This document shows, in pieces, positions 8,095 through 16,431 of a stretch of 64,000 nt of DNA. Source of the stretch: Chryseobacterium gleum (lineage in GTDB: Bacteria; Bacteroidota; Bacteroidia; Flavobacteriales; Weeksellaceae); NCBI RefSeq assembly GCF_900636535.1, contig NZ_LR134289.1:1798001-1862000 (forward strand), written 5' to 3'. The position numbers and the translations under genes are program-made. Every line of letters begins with the position of its first letter. Position 1 is the first letter of the stretch. Below the pieces are notes generated by a model that saw only the letters and a list, made by a program, of their open reading frames with translations, had not been told where the DNA came from and searched no databases.

Positions 8095-8616
8095 TTATAG
8101 AAAAGTATTTTTGTTGGCTTCAGCGTATTCTTCATCTGAAACAGCTTTCAGCCATGTATTTTGATTGGTTTTCGGATTACCATTTGTTGCTAAATGTGAA
8201 AACCAGCTTTCGGCAGTTGCACCATGCCAATGCTCAACATTTGGAGCAATTTCTACAATATCACCAGATTTTAAACGACGCGCAGGTTTCCCTCTTTCCT
8301 GATATAAGCCTTCACCGCCAACAACAATCAAAAGTTGTCCTCCAGTATGACTGTGCCAATTATTACGACAACCCGGTTCAAATGTAACGTTGGAAATAGG
8401 AACATTTAAATCTTTATTACTTGTAAGAGGCGCCAGATATGACTTGCCAATAAAATATTGTGCAAAAGCAATATTTTCTTCACCTGTCGGAAAATCACTT
8501 ATTGTGGGAATATTTGTTTTTATTTTGTTAGATTTTATTTTGTTTGAATTTACTTTATTTTGTATGATTACAGTTGGACTGAACACTAAAAGAATGATGA
8601 TTAAATACTGTATCAT
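8095..8616 (-). CDS. secreted cupin-domain protein
   Basis: The 173 residues begin with a hydrophobic leader (MIQYLIIILLVFSP). A cupin domain follows, with metal-binding histidines in NWHSHTGGQLLIVVGGEG and VEHWHGATAESWF. The C-terminal stretch KTNQNTWLKAVSDEEY is typical of cupins linked to carboxymuconolactone decarboxylase-type or alpha-hydroxynitrile lyase-type proteins. The reaction is not known. The start codon overlaps the stop of the acetyltransferase gene by 4 bp, so the two are translationally coupled. Confidence 0.8.
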   Translation of the reverse strand: MIQYLIIILLVFSPTVIIQNKVNSNKIKSNKIKTNIPTISDFPTGEENIAFAQYFIGKSYLAPLTSNKDLNVPISNVTFEPGCRNNWHSHTGGQLLIVVGGEGLYQERGKPARRLKSGDIVEIAPNVEHWHGATAESWFSHLATNGNPKTNQNTWLKAVSDEEYAEANKNTFL

Positions 8617-9176
8617 TCAATTGTTTTTATGATTTTTGCAGGAATCCCTCCCGCCAAAACATTATCTGGAACATCTTTGGAAACTACAGCTCCAGCTGCA
8701 ACCACAGCATTTTCACCAATTGTCACTCCAGGAAGAATGGTTGCACTGGCTCCAATCCACGCATTTTTTTTAATATGAATAGATTTTCCTATCAATCCTT
8801 TCCTGTGTTGAGGTGTTAAAGGATGATTTTCAGTTATCAGACTAACTTTCGGGCCGATTAACACATCGTCTTCAATCGTAATTCCGCCCAAAGTCAGAAA
8901 AGTACAATCAAAGTTAATGAATACATTTTTACCGATGTTGAGATGCTTTCCGTAGTTGATATAAATAGGGGTAAATACCGTCACATTCTCCAATTCTTCA
9001 CCGACAATCTCACTTAATATTTTTAAAATCTCACCCGGTTCTGTGTAAGTATTTAATAGATTAAGTTTTTTTTTAACTTCATAGGAAGCTTGCAGCAATT
9101 TGTGAATTTCAGGATCATCAGGCATTATTGTTTCACCATTCCGAAGTCTGGTGAAAATATCTTTGTTAAAGCTCAT
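8613..9176 (-). CDS. maltose/galactoside O-acetyltransferase family protein
   Basis: This is a left-handed beta-helix acyltransferase (LacA/Maa/NodL type) that transfers acetyl from acetyl-CoA to a sugar hydroxyl. The 187 residues show the N-terminal Mac domain (NKDIFTRLRNGETIMPDDPEI), hexapeptide repeats (YGKHLNIGKNVFINFDCTFL, DDVLIGPKVSLITENHPL) and the catalytic-loop His in ENHPLTPQHR. The C-terminal AAGAVVSKDVPDNVLAGGIP is standard. The start MSFNKD is preferred over an ATG 39 bp upstream because the Mac domain begins there. Confidence 0.88.
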   Translation of the reverse strand: MSFNKDIFTRLRNGETIMPDDPEIHKLLQASYEVKKKLNLLNTYTEPGEILKILSEIVGEELENVTVFTPIYINYGKHLNIGKNVFINFDCTFLTLGGITIEDDVLIGPKVSLITENHPLTPQHRKGLIGKSIHIKKNAWIGASATILPGVTIGENAVVAAGAVVSKDVPDNVLAGGIPAKIIKTIE

Positions 9177-9249
9177 TTTTAAATATTTAGAATATAAAAA
9201 CGTTAAATCCGCCATTTTAACAAGCGGATTTAACTATTGCAATGTTCAA

Positions 9250-10305
9250 TTATTTTAAATTCGTTCTGAAGAAATGATCCAGTTTTTCAAAAGGAATCAC
9301 ATCCACTTTGTCATATAAATCTACGTGAACAGCATTCGGAATAATCATCAATTCTTTCGGTTCCGCAGCCATTTTGTAAATATCTTCACTCATATATTTG
9401 GAATGTGCATTTTCTCCGGCAATCAGAAGCATAGGCCTTGGCGAAATTTCTTTGATATAACTCAACATCACCGAGTTGGCAAAAGACATCGAATTGGTTT
9501 TCGTCCAGCCTTTATTGGAGTTTAAAGAACGTTTATGATACCCTCTCGGCATTTTGTAATAATCAAAATAATCCTTTACAAACTGAGGTTCATCACCGTT
9601 CAATTTTTCAGGTAAATGGGTTGTCGGATATTCAGGCTTTCCGTTTTCAGCATCAACCCAACGTTGCAGACTCATTGTTTCGAAAGCTTTCTTGCGTTCT
9701 TCGGGAGTCATTTTATCATAATATCCTTTGGCACTCACTCTTGAAATATCATAAGCACTTGTTGTTGCTACTGCTTTCACTCGTTTGTCAGCAATGGTCG
9801 CATTCAACGCAAAAGTTGCAAAGCCACAGATTCCGATGATTCCGATTTTGTTTCGGTCTACATTGTGTTGAAGTCCTAAGAAATCAACTGCTGCACTGAA
9901 ATCTTCCGTATTGATGTCTGGGGAAGCAATATCTCTCGGCTCACCTCCACTTTCGCCGGTATAAGAAGGGTCAAAAGCGATAACGGCAAAACCTCTTTCC
10001 GCCATTTGGTTGGCGTACAAACCTGAAGATTGTTCTTTCACCGCACCAAAAGGCCCGCTGATTGCCAACGCTGCTAATTTTTCTTTCCCAGTATTTTTGG
10101 GAAGATATAAATCTCCGGAAAGCGTTATTCCGTAACGGTTTTTGAAGGTAACGGCTTTCCGGGTTACTTTATCGCTTAATTTAAATGTATAATGTTCGTT
10201 TTGTTCGGTTGCATTCATTGTTCTTTGATTTGATTTTTTATTCTGCGCAAATGCCTGTCCGATGAAAACAAAGGACAAAGCCATCACTGCTGTTACTATC
10301 TTCAT
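9250..10305 (-). CDS. secreted alpha/beta hydrolase (dienelactone-hydrolase-like)
   Basis: The 351 residues begin with a clear signal peptide ending SFVFIGQAFAQ. The nucleophile elbow reads GIIGICGFATF, so the nucleophile is probably Cys, as in dienelactone hydrolases. The late HVDLYDKV supplies the catalytic His, and an acid is likely in the region around RPMLLIAGEN. The family also includes Xaa-Pro peptidase-like enzymes, so the substrate is open. It shares strand and spacing with the AraC gene upstream and the acetyltransferase-cupin pair downstream, probably one regulated unit. Confidence 0.78.
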   Translation of the reverse strand: MKIVTAVMALSFVFIGQAFAQNKKSNQRTMNATEQNEHYTFKLSDKVTRKAVTFKNRYGITLSGDLYLPKNTGKEKLAALAISGPFGAVKEQSSGLYANQMAERGFAVIAFDPSYTGESGGEPRDIASPDINTEDFSAAVDFLGLQHNVDRNKIGIIGICGFATFALNATIADKRVKAVATTSAYDISRVSAKGYYDKMTPEERKKAFETMSLQRWVDAENGKPEYPTTHLPEKLNGDEPQFVKDYFDYYKMPRGYHKRSLNSNKGWTKTNSMSFANSVMLSYIKEISPRPMLLIAGENAHSKYMSEDIYKMAAEPKELMIIPNAVHVDLYDKVDVIPFEKLDHFFRTNLK

Positions 10306-10395
10306 ATCTGAATTTTGTATTAAAAATTATTTGTACAAAATTAGAAACAGCTGAATGATAACAGTTAATGATAATCAAACCAAAAATTAAGAAAT

Positions 10396-11274
10396 TCAAA
10401 CTTCTGTCAAACGAAATGCTTTTGGATTGGTGCCCGTTTGTTTTTTAAAGAAATTATTAAAATACGTCGGATAATCGAATCCGAGAGCGAAAGCAATTTC
10501 TGAGATATTCCAGTCGGTGTGTTGCAGCAATGCTTTTGCTTCTGTGAGAATGCGTTCTGTGATATGAGCCGTTGTAGATTTTCCTGTAATCTCTTTAACA
10601 GCACGATTGAGATAATTAACATGAACATTCAGGTTTTTCGCAAAATCCTGAGCTGATTTCAGCTGCAGAGATTGGTCTGTAGTTTCAATGGGAAATTGTC
10701 TTTCCAACAGTTCCAGAAAAACGGATGATAGTCTTGATGCCGCATTTTTATTCTGTTCGAAATCCTCTGCAGGTTCCAGCTTGAGAGATTCGTGAATGAT
10801 AAGACTTATGTAGTTACGTATCAGTTCATCCTTATAAACATAATCACTTTCCTGTTCTGCAATCATCTTTTGGAAAATAGTATTAAGAAATTGTCTTTGT
10901 TCTTCGGTAATTTTCAGAACAGGCGTTCCACCAATTTTAAAGAAAGATGAGTGCTGTAAACTTTCAGAGCGTTCAGAATTCTTAAAAAATTCCTCGGAAA
11001 AAAGAATGGTATATCCTTTATAAGTCGTTGAAATCGTTTCCCAGGAATATGGAATATGCGGATTTCCGAAAAAAAGCACAGTTCCTTCCTGCTCGAAACT
11101 TTTATCGGAATAATGAATCTTACTTTTCCCGGTTGTAAGGCAGATTTTATAGAATTCTTTTCTGCTGTACACACGGGTTTCACTGCCATCCTGCTCAATC
11201 TGGAAGGCACGGAAACCCTTTAGTTTTAATTCACTATTAAACTCCGAAACAACTCTTTTTACCTTTTCTTTCAT
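10396..11274 (-). CDS. AraC-family transcriptional regulator
   Basis: The 292 residues have an N-terminal sensing domain of the cupin-like type (HYSDKSFEQEGTVLFFGNP) and a C-terminal double helix-turn-helix. The first helix set is in QDFAKNLNVHVNYLNRAVKEITGKS and the second in WNISEIAFALGFDYPTYFNNFFKKQTG, followed by the conserved NPKAFR end. It lies 90 bp upstream of the alpha/beta hydrolase in the same direction and is the likely regulator of that gene and its followers. Confidence 0.9.
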   Translation of the reverse strand: MKEKVKRVVSEFNSELKLKGFRAFQIEQDGSETRVYSRKEFYKICLTTGKSKIHYSDKSFEQEGTVLFFGNPHIPYSWETISTTYKGYTILFSEEFFKNSERSESLQHSSFFKIGGTPVLKITEEQRQFLNTIFQKMIAEQESDYVYKDELIRNYISLIIHESLKLEPAEDFEQNKNAASRLSSVFLELLERQFPIETTDQSLQLKSAQDFAKNLNVHVNYLNRAVKEITGKSTTAHITERILTEAKALLQHTDWNISEIAFALGFDYPTYFNNFFKKQTGTNPKAFRLTEV

Positions 11275-11517
11275 TTTTCAAAGTTAAGAAAATCAAACCA
11301 TAAGTATAAGCACTAAAAATGTAGATTACCATAACTTTATTATTCTTCAGAATGTCAATCTTCATTTTTTTAAATACCTAAATTATATTGCAAGCCGTTT
11401 AAAGTGTATGAAAATTACCAATAAAAGTGAGCTTCATAAGTCTTGTTTAATTTGACTCAATCGAACCCAATCTTCGATAAAGGTATTTGAAGATACGCTC
11501 GTCCTGGTCACACTAAA
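11275..11517. other. gene-free gap with no recognisable gene
   Basis: The gap upstream of the AraC gene holds its presumed promoter. A short tRNA-3'-end-like phrase (CGTCCTGGTCACAC) lies just before the terminator hairpin, but no cloverleaf can be drawn. Nothing else is recognisable. Confidence 0.4.
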
Positions 11518-11558
11518 CTAAAAATCGCCAACTAAATGCAGTTCGCGATTTTTTTTAT
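11518..11558. terminator. intrinsic terminator downstream of the oxidoreductase pseudogene
   Basis: The stem AAATCGC.AACT / AGTT.GCGATTT has a single C-C mismatch. It has eight T on the plus strand and five on the minus strand, so it can serve the minus-strand unit that ends 18 bp away. Confidence 0.75.
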
Positions 11559-11575
11559 ATAAAGAAACAATTTGT

Positions 11576-12149
11576 TTAAACCACAACTACTTTACCAACC
11601 GTCCTGCCCGACTCCAGTTGAAGGTGTGCTTTTTTTATCTCGTCAAAAGAAAATATTGTAGAGATATGTGGTTTAATAGTTTCATTTTCCAAAAGGGATG
11701 CAATCTCCTTCATATGTTCACCGTTTGATTTTACTAAAATAAAATAGCTATTGATACCTTTTGATTTAGCTTTTTCAGTTATCTCTTCATTCAGACCAGT
11801 AGGAATACTTATAATAGTTCCACCTGATTTCGTAACCTCAATAGAATTATTGATATTATTTCCACCAACAGGGAAAATTGAGCATTCCAAAAACTTCATC
11901 CCCAACTTTAAAATCTGAACTTTTACTTTTTTCCACAATACCTGAAATATCCCATCCCAAAATAAGTGGATGGTCTTTTTTCATCAGACCATACATGCCT
12001 TCTCCTTTTCTGGTTTTTGTGTCTACTGGATTAATGCTAATTGCTTTTACTTTTATCAAAACTTCATCCGGACGGGTTTCAGGAATCGGAAGCTCTGTAT
12101 ATTCCAATTGATCAACATCTCCGGGAGATTTTAATATGATTGCTTTCAT
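11576..12149 (-). pseudogene. zinc-type alcohol dehydrogenase / quinone oxidoreductase, internal deletion with frameshift
   Basis: The N-terminal third of a medium-chain quinone oxidoreductase is intact (MKAIILKSPGDVDQLEYTEL, DPVDT-like INPVDTKTRKGEG, HPLILGWDISGIV, FKVGDEVFGMLNFP). It then runs out of frame to a stop. In another frame the C-terminal third continues (VGGNNINNSIEVTKSGGTII to the usual end ESGRTVGKVVVV). The two halves meet within a few bases around 11870-11890. The central NADP-binding region (AALTALVGG-type Rossmann segment) is absent. The remaining 191 codons compare with roughly 310-330 in the family, so about 130 codons are missing. It follows the enoyl-CoA hydratase gene by 4 bp. 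Confidence 0.85.
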
Positions 12150-12153
12150 TGTA

Positions 12154-12957
12154 CTATAAATATTTACCAAGATTAAGCTCTACATCTCCATAGGTCTGCA
12201 ATCCCTGATCCAGCAGCTTTTTGATTCTTGTTCTTGCTTCCGGTTCAGTTAATGATGCAAAGAAACGGGTTTGGGTTTCCATAATATGCTCATTTTTTGG
12301 AATGATTACCCTTTCATTCATAATGGATTTTATCGTTGTAATGATTTTTTTGTCAAATGATGCAATCCTATCTGCCAGATTTTCAACGAAAGTGTCCAGT
12401 TCATTATCAGGGAAAGCTCTGTTGATCCAGCCGTAATTCGCTGCTGTTTCCGCATCATAATCGTCACCGCTTAAGATAATTTCCAAAGCTCTTGCTTTTC
12501 CTGTTAACAAATGAAGACGCTCCAGCCCGCCTCCGCCGGGAAAAGAGCCGATTCCGATTTCAGGCTGGGTAAAAACAGCTTTTTCCCTGCTCGCAAAACG
12601 CATATCGAAAGCCTGAATAAATTCACTACCCAAGCCTCTGGCTCTTCCTCGGATAGAAGCAATGCTTACAAATGCTGCCTGCTCCAGACGTTTTGCAACA
12701 TCAGGCCAGGAAATAGAAAGTCCTGTTTCTCCTGTTCCCTTCGGGAAATCAAAAATATTAACCAATTCAGCATGGGCAACATAGAAATCCGGGTTGCCGC
12801 TTTCGAAAACTACAACTTTCAGATTTTTATTAGCCTCCAACTCTTCCATCGTTATTCTCAGCTGAACTGAAAATTCTGGGTCGAATACATTTACCGGAGG
12901 ATTATTGATAATCACTTTCCAGTAGCTTTCGCTTATTTTTTGTGTTGTAAAAATCAT
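12154..12957 (-). CDS. enoyl-CoA hydratase/isomerase family protein
   Basis: This crotonase-fold protein of 267 residues probably hydrates or isomerises an acyl-CoA. The oxyanion-hole segments are visible: NPDFYVAHAELVN in the N-terminal half and SIRGRARGLGSEFIQAFDMRFAS. PEIGIGSFPGGGGLERL then follows, with ALEIILSGDDYDAETAANYGWINRAFP as the usual C-terminal part. The canonical catalytic Glu pair is not clear, so it may be an isomerase or another crotonase reaction. It forms a unit with the broken oxidoreductase downstream, and an AraC gene precedes it. Confidence 0.82.
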   Translation of the reverse strand: MIFTTQKISESYWKVIINNPPVNVFDPEFSVQLRITMEELEANKNLKVVVFESGNPDFYVAHAELVNIFDFPKGTGETGLSISWPDVAKRLEQAAFVSIASIRGRARGLGSEFIQAFDMRFASREKAVFTQPEIGIGSFPGGGGLERLHLLTGKARALEIILSGDDYDAETAANYGWINRAFPDNELDTFVENLADRIASFDKKIITTIKSIMNERVIIPKNEHIMETQTRFFASLTEPEARTRIKKLLDQGLQTYGDVELNLGKYL

Positions 12958-13059
12958 AGTAATAATTTTAATTGATGTAAATCTTTAAGACATATTTTTT
13001 TTGTCTGTTCAAAATTAATTGCACAAATGCTGGATTTTTAACACAAATCGGGGAATATC

Positions 13060-13956
13060 TTATACTTTTCTCTGATTTCTGATTTTGGTTGGAGAAATGC
13101 CTTTAACCTTTTTAAAAAATCTTGAAAAATAAGGAACGTTTGTAAAACCTAATTGATAAGCCACATCGCTGATATTCATATCTGTCTGGAGCAATAAAAT
13201 TTCGGCTTGTTCAATCAAAAATTCATGAATATAGCTGATGGTACTTTTCCCGGTTTCTGCACGGAGAAGATCCGTAAGGTAATTGGAAGACATATTAAGT
13301 TCTTCGGCAACAGACGAAACGGTAGGGAAATTTAAAACGGGTCTGGATAAATCTTTATAATGATTTTGCAGTAAGCTTTTTAATTTTGAAGAAACTGAAA
13401 CAGCTTTTGTTGCTTTATCTTTAAACTGCCTTTCATAAAAAACATCTGCGTATGAAAGCACGACATTTAACAGCGACAAAATAATAGAGGTGTTGGCATT
13501 AGCTTTATTTTCTGCCAATTCCATGTGAATTTTTGTAAAAAGCCATGTTATAGTCTCTTCCTCCTCCGCAGTCATAAACAAAGCATCATTGATTTCATAG
13601 CTAAAATATTTATACTGAAGGATTTTAGCAGCAACCGGATTTTGTTTGATGAGATCAGGATGAAAAACAAACGCATACCCATCCCAGAAAGTAAGACTGT
13701 CCCAGGAAACTACCTGTCCGGGCTCGCTGAAAAGCATCAATCCGTTCTCGGTATAATATTTATTGTTTCCGTAATTGATGTCTCCGGTAAAGTTTTTCTT
13801 TAAAGAAATCTTGAACAGATTCACCTGAATTTCACCGCTCACCTGCGGAAAGTTCGGGATAGCCTGCTTGCAGACCCTGCTGTCCATCAATGGATGCAGA
13901 GGAGCTGTGAGATTGAGATATTTATTATAGCTGTCTAAATCATTGAAAGTTTTCAT
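13060..13956 (-). CDS. AraC-family transcriptional regulator
   Basis: The 298 residues have an N-terminal ligand domain and a C-terminal double helix-turn-helix: VSSVAEELNMSSNYLTDLLRAETGKS and MNISDVAYQLGFTNVPYFSRFFKKVKG, ending SPTKIRNQRK. It lies upstream of the enoyl-CoA hydratase gene in the same direction, with about 100 bp between them, so it is a likely regulator of that unit. Confidence 0.9.
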   Translation of the reverse strand: MKTFNDLDSYNKYLNLTAPLHPLMDSRVCKQAIPNFPQVSGEIQVNLFKISLKKNFTGDINYGNNKYYTENGLMLFSEPGQVVSWDSLTFWDGYAFVFHPDLIKQNPVAAKILQYKYFSYEINDALFMTAEEEETITWLFTKIHMELAENKANANTSIILSLLNVVLSYADVFYERQFKDKATKAVSVSSKLKSLLQNHYKDLSRPVLNFPTVSSVAEELNMSSNYLTDLLRAETGKSTISYIHEFLIEQAEILLLQTDMNISDVAYQLGFTNVPYFSRFFKKVKGISPTKIRNQRKV

Positions 13957-14035
13957 AGAAGCAAAATTGCGAAATTGTTCTTATATAATCGTTTGGCTGT
14001 TTCAATTTTTTTTGTTGTCAATGATCAGACTTTCA

Positions 14036-14066
14036 ACAAAAAAAATCCCGGACTAACCGGGATTTT
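14036..14066 (-). terminator. intrinsic terminator of the DUF2911 gene
   Basis: The stem AAAATCCCGG / CCGGGATTTT has a 5-base loop. On the minus strand it runs into eight T, 19 bp after the stop. Confidence 0.85.
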
Positions 14067-14084
14067 AATTTCTTAAATATCAAT

Positions 14085-14603
14085 TTATTTGATCTCTACA
14101 GGAACTGAGATTTTGTCCCAATCCATTGTGAATCCATTACTGTTTATTTTATAAACTAAAGTTTCCTGTGTTGCCGGTAAAGCTTTTGTTTTTACATCAA
14201 CGCGTAAAGCATCTTTAGCCTGTTCGTATTTATAAGCTCCCCATTGTTTTGGCTCTTTGTTAAAAATTGCTGTCCAGGTTCCGCTTTGTTTAGGGATTAA
14301 GAAAAAACTGTATTTTCCGGCAGGCAGTTTTTTACCCTGAACGGTAATATCTTTATCCGTTTCGAAGGTAGTTGCTTCATTGGCTCCCGCTCGCCAGACT
14401 TTATCATAAGCTTCCAAACCACCCCAGATGGTACGTCCTTTTACAGAAGGGCTGCTATAGTTTATTGTAATGGTGGCATCTTTAATTTTTCCCGTAGCAG
14501 TAGCCGGAGGGCTGGCAGGTTTTTTAGTGTCCTGTGCAAAGGCATTCATTGAGATCGTCATCGTAGCAACAAGTACAGCTGCAGATTTAAGAATCGTTTT
14601 CAT
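14085..14603 (-). CDS. secreted DUF2911 protein
   Basis: The 172 residues start with a signal peptide ending SMNAFAQ. The DUF2911 core is easy to see: [43 protein letters not shown] and [15 protein letters not shown]. The family is exported and common in Bacteroidota, and no activity is established. The gene has its own terminator and follows the symporter by 35 bp on the same strand, so it may be the last gene of that unit. Confidence 0.88.
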   Translation of the reverse strand: MKTILKSAAVLVATMTISMNAFAQDTKKPASPPATATGKIKDATITINYSSPSVKGRTIWGGLEAYDKVWRAGANEATTFETDKDITVQGKKLPAGKYSFFLIPKQSGTWTAIFNKEPKQWGAYKYEQAKDALRVDVKTKALPATQETLVYKINSNGFTMDWDKISVPVEIK

Positions 14604-14638
14604 AATATTTTTATTTGTTTGTTTTTGTGATTGTTTGT

Positions 14639-16330
14639 TTACGAATTTACTGTTTTCTGCTTATAAAACAGCAATCCAATTGCAGAAAATATAATGACCG
14701 CTGCTGCCCCGATTACGTTAAGCCAGAGAAAGGAAACGATATCGAACTGATACACGGCAATAACCGCAATTTCTGATAAAATGGCAGCAATAAATACATT
14801 TGCACCGTTGATCTTTTTGTAATAGAATGCGACCAGAAAAATCCCCAATATCGGGCCGTAGAAAAGGGAGCCCAATACATTAACCGCTTCAATAAGGGAA
14901 CCCATCTGAGTAGCAAACATCGCTACACCAATTGAGAAAATACCCCAGACTAAAGTGTGCAGGCGGCTGTATTTTAATTCGGTTTTCTCATCAGGAATTT
15001 CTTTACTGAATATCAAATGAACGTCTTTTAATGAGCAGGCAGCAAGGGAATTCAGCGCTGCCGAAATGGAACCCCAGCTGGCCAGGAAAATGACGGCAAA
15101 CAGTAAACCGATCATCCCTGCAGGCAAGGTATTTTTTACGAAATACAGGAAAATGTAATTCGTATCCGTTTTCTCGGCATTATAGTTTGAATTATTGATT
15201 GCTTCCTCTACTCTGCCATGCAATGCTTTTACCTTCGTTTGCGTATCTTTAAAATCCTGAATGGCCTGTTTGAGTTGAGGAGCGTTATTTTCCTTCAGCT
15301 TTAGAATTTCTTTCGATTCTGCATTAAATTTTATTTGTAAATCGCGATGTTCTTTTTCAAAAACCGCAGCCTGCTCAGGCTGTCTTTCTTTTAAATACTG
15401 ATAAGAGCGTTCATTAAAATAAATCGGAGCCGGTTTCAGAGAAAAGAAAGCGAAAAGCAAAGCACCGATCAGAAGAATAGCAAACTGCATCGGAATTTTA
15501 ACCAAACCGTTTAGCAGCAGGCCCATTTTTGCGTTGGTATTATCTTTCGCAGTGATATATCTTCCCACCTGGCTCTGGTCCGTACCAAAGTAAGAAAGTG
15601 CCAGAAAAAACCCGCCAATCAATCCGCTCCAGATATTGTATTTGTCTTTCCAGTCGAATTCTGTGGTGATGACATTGAGCTTTCCGGATTTTCCCGCCAG
15701 ATACAGCGCATCATTAAAGCCAATTCCATCCGGCATATTCTGAATAAGCAGATATCCTGCAAAAGCCATGGTTCCCAGGATAATAAGAAACTGTAATTTC
15801 TGGGTATGCGCAATTGCTTTTGCTCCGCCAACATAGGTATAAATCAACAGGATACCTCCGGTTAAAACATTCGTTAAATAAATATTCCAGTTTAAGACGC
15901 TTGATAAAATGATACTCGGAGCATAAATGCTGATTCCTGTTGACAAACCTCTCGAAAAAAGGAAAAGCAGTGAAGTGAGGACCCTTGTTTTCTTATCAAA
16001 ACGGTTTTCCAGATACTCATAAGCTGTGTAGACATTTAAGCGCTGAAAAATCGGAATGAAAGTAATACAGATCACAATCATCGCCAGAGGCAGACCAAAG
16101 TAATACTGTACGAAACGCATGCCGTCTGTATAAGCCTGGCCCGGTGCCGAAAGAAATGTAATGGCACTTGCCTGTGTAGCCATAATTCCGATAAGTACAA
16201 TGTACCAGGGCATTTTATTATCTGCTTTCAGGTAAGATTCGTTGCTTTTCTGGCCACGACCGATGAATACGCCGTAAACCACCACTGCAACAAGTGTAAC
16301 AATAAGAACGGTCCAGTCTATAGTACTCAT
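14639..16330 (-). CDS. sodium:solute symporter (SSS family)
   Basis: The 563 residues have about thirteen membrane segments and an N-terminus typical of SSS carriers ([21 protein letters not shown], then [18 protein letters not shown]). A hydrophilic insert rich in Lys and Glu at about residues 310-390 separates the helices. The family imports sugars, amino acids or anions with Na+. The start overlaps the stop of the 34-residue peptide gene by 4 bp (ATGA), implying translational coupling. The PIG-L deacetylase upstream suggests the cargo may be a product of that enzyme, such as an amino sugar; this is inference. Confidence 0.9.
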   Translation of the reverse strand: MSTIDWTVLIVTLVAVVVYGVFIGRGQKSNESYLKADNKMPWYIVLIGIMATQASAITFLSAPGQAYTDGMRFVQYYFGLPLAMIVICITFIPIFQRLNVYTAYEYLENRFDKKTRVLTSLLFLFSRGLSTGISIYAPSIILSSVLNWNIYLTNVLTGGILLIYTYVGGAKAIAHTQKLQFLIILGTMAFAGYLLIQNMPDGIGFNDALYLAGKSGKLNVITTEFDWKDKYNIWSGLIGGFFLALSYFGTDQSQVGRYITAKDNTNAKMGLLLNGLVKIPMQFAILLIGALLFAFFSLKPAPIYFNERSYQYLKERQPEQAAVFEKEHRDLQIKFNAESKEILKLKENNAPQLKQAIQDFKDTQTKVKALHGRVEEAINNSNYNAEKTDTNYIFLYFVKNTLPAGMIGLLFAVIFLASWGSISAALNSLAACSLKDVHLIFSKEIPDEKTELKYSRLHTLVWGIFSIGVAMFATQMGSLIEAVNVLGSLFYGPILGIFLVAFYYKKINGANVFIAAILSEIAVIAVYQFDIVSFLWLNVIGAAAVIIFSAIGLLFYKQKTVNS

Positions 16331-16431
16331 GCCCAGAATTTAGTAAACCAATAATAAAATGCGATCTGCAGTACTAAAACAACTGTTAATAGTATATACC
16401 AGATATTCCAGTTTTTAAGTTTCCTGTTCAT
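16327..16431 (-). CDS. 34-residue single-pass membrane peptide between deacetylase and symporter
   Basis: An ATG that overlaps the PIG-L stop (TGATG) opens a 34-codon frame ending in ATGA with the symporter start. The peptide begins MNRKLKNWNIWY, has one membrane helix ILLTVVLVLQIAFYYWF and ends TKFWA. Both junctions are overlaps, so the three genes form one translationally coupled unit. Some SSS carriers have small membrane partners (for example the DUF4212 and YhdT proteins). This one is far shorter and shows no clear homology by eye. Expression and partner role are inference. Confidence 0.65.
   Translation of the reverse strand: MNRKLKNWNIWYILLTVVLVLQIAFYYWFTKFWA

Noticed and set aside
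11461..11520. tRNA or tRNA remnant before the oxidoreductase pseudogene
   Set aside because: The phrase CGTCCTGGTCAC followed by a terminator looks like a tRNA 3' end, but no matching 5' acceptor strand, D arm or anticodon stem can be drawn.
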